From NCBI GenBank assembly GCA_035702985.1, contig DASSZD010000022.1, positions 1-13,423 of the forward strand: a stretch of 13,423 nucleotides of DNA. The letters are read 5' to 3'. How positions within the stretch are numbered: position 1 is the stretch's first letter; every line of letters begins with the position of its first letter. This DNA is from JAKAXG01 sp035702985 (GTDB lineage Bacteria; Actinomycetota; Acidimicrobiia; Acidimicrobiales; Palsa-688). Shown piece after piece: positions 12,561 to 13,423 of the stretch. Both the position numbers and the translations under genes were made by a program. The notes under the pieces are model-generated. The model saw only the letters and a list, made by a program, of their open reading frames with translations, was not told the origin of the DNA and did not search any database.

Positions 12561-13423
12561 TTGAAGGTTCGATTCGCCGTCTCCGTGGGCCAGGGGCCCC
12601 CCGACCCGGAGCCGTTCGCCGCCGTGGTCGAGCGGGCCGAGACCATCGGCTTCGACACCGTGTGGATGTCCGACGTGCCGTCGCTGCCGGCCACCGACCC
12701 GTCGCTGGGAGTGGCCTTCGCGGCGGCCCGGACCCGGCGGATGCACCTGGGTGTCAACCTGATCCCGTTCGGTTCCACCCCCTACGTGGTGGCCCACCGG
12801 CTGGCCCAGCTGGACCGCCTGGCCTCCGGCCGGTTGCTGGTGACCCTGGTCCCCGGCCTGGACCTGCCCGGGGAGCGCCAGGCGCTGGGCACCGCCGGCC
12901 GCCACCGGGGCCGGATGATGGATCAGGTCATTCCCCAGATGCGGTCGTGGTGGGCGGGGGAGGGGCAGGACGGTCTGGTACTGCCGGTCCGCCCGGTGCA
13001 GCAACCCCTGGAGCTGTGGCTGGGCGGGTCCGGCCCCGACGCCGTGGCCCGGGCCGGACGGCTGGCCGACGGTTGGCTCGGGTCGCTGGTCTCCCCCCGG
13101 CGGGCCGGGGAGCTCCGCCAGGCCATCCAGGACCAGGCGGCCGCCGCTGGGCGGGCCATCGACCCGGAGCACTTCGGCCTGTCCATCGGCTACGCCCGCC
13201 GCCCCGAGGACGTGGAGCGGGCGGCCCGGATCCGGCCCCTGCGGCCCCGCCGCCCGGAGAACGCCGCCGACCCCGGCGAGCTGGTCCCGGTGGGTGCCGA
13301 CGCCCTCCGCCGGCTGATCGGTCAGCTGGCCGACCAGGGGCTGTCGAAGTTCGTGGTGCGGCCCCTGGCGTCGCCCGGTGACTGGGGCGAAGAGCTCCGC
13401 TGGCTGGCCGACACCGTGCTGGA
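12561..13423 (+). CDS. LLM-class F420-dependent oxidoreductase (3' end cut by window)
   Basis: The open frame runs from TTG 12561 past the window end: 287 complete codons without a stop. It is a TIM-barrel flavin-type (luciferase-like monooxygenase) protein; relatives in actinobacteria mostly use cofactor F420 for hydride transfer. Signatures: VRFAVSVGQGPPDPEPF (3-19) and GFDTVWMSDV (30-39) at the barrel start; LGVNLIPFGSTPYVVAH (63-79); LDRLASGRLLVTLVPG (84-99); PLELWLGGSGPDAVARAGRL (149-168) followed by ADGWLGSLVSP; and DPEHFGLSIGYA (201-212). The pattern is very like the mycobacterial MSMEG_3544-type subfamily, as I recall it. The substrate is unknown. The TTG start is supported by the -10 at 12547 and by the family's usual N-terminus, VRFAVS, at residue 3. 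The protein seems nearly complete, because such proteins are roughly 280-320 residues long. Confidence 0.85.
   Translation, partial: MKVRFAVSVGQGPPDPEPFAAVVERAETIGFDTVWMSDVPSLPATDPSLGVAFAAARTRRMHLGVNLIPFGSTPYVVAHRLAQLDRLASGRLLVTLVPGLDLPGERQALGTAGRHRGRMMDQVIPQMRSWWAGEGQDGLVLPVRPVQQPLELWLGGSGPDAVARAGRLADGWLGSLVSPRRAGELRQAIQDQAAAAGRAIDPEHFGLSIGYARRPEDVERAARIRPLRPRRPENAADPGELVPVGADALRRLIGQLADQGLSKFVVRPLASPGDWGEELRWLADTVL

Noticed and set aside
1..13423. Mobile element, phage, toxin-antitoxin or defence system
   Set aside because: No transposase, integrase, terminal repeats, tRNA-linked attachment site or known defence domain was seen, and base composition is even across the window apart from short promoter gaps.

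Overview
The window is very G+C-rich with strong G/C third-position bias. GTG and TTG starts are frequent, and most genes begin a few bases after a TAnnnT hexamer with no Shine-Dalgarno sequence. Together with an F420-type LLM oxidoreductase, an NrfD redox subunit, cytochrome P450, acyl-CoA dehydrogenase and SDR genes, this points to an actinobacterium, plausibly an uncultured Acidimicrobiia-like lineage. The lineage is inference. Coding density is close to complete: the longest gene-free stretch is about 200 bases.

Layout. (1) 1-1863, plus strand: the last codons of an upstream gene, an NrfD/PsrC-type quinone-reactive membrane subunit, and a GPR1/FUN34/YaaH-type (acetate/succinate) transporter. 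(2) 1864-2060: a spacer with a hairpin and six exact copies of a 13-mer. (3) 2061-5457: a probable envelope-glycan locus with a polytopic GT-C-like membrane protein (+), a GT4 glycosyltransferase (-) whose 3' end overlaps it by 80 bp, and a divergent 136-aa orphan with a C-terminal coiled coil (+). (4) 5454-6787, minus strand: a translationally coupled pair, a membrane-anchored extracytoplasmic coiled-coil protein followed by a trypsin-like serine protease lipoprotein. (5) 6853-7269, minus strand: a 138-aa orphan, divergent from the next block. (6) 7351-11230, plus strand: a catabolic gene run of SDR, acyl-CoA dehydrogenase, HAD-family phosphatase-like protein and cytochrome P450. (7) 11264-12549: a PAS-GGDEF diguanylate cyclase with its own -35/-10 promoter and a structured leader. 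(8) 12561 to the end: an LLM-class F420-dependent oxidoreductase with a TTG start, cut by the window edge.

How the genes may work together. Block 6 looks like oxidation of a lipid or terpenoid-like substrate: P450 hydroxylation, SDR alcohol/ketone conversion and acyl-CoA desaturation. A HAD protein beside an acyl-CoA dehydrogenase recalls the domain content of ACAD10. Block 4 looks like an uncharacterised surface protease module. Blocks 1 and 3 serve respiration/transport and glycan assembly.

I found no tRNA, rRNA, CRISPR array, insertion sequence, phage gene or recognisable defence system. Nothing here is clearly a new large system. The items most worth a second look are the protease/coiled-coil pair, the ACAD-HAD-SDR-P450 cluster, the 13-mer repeats, the GGDEF leader and the recurrent leaderless-promoter geometry.
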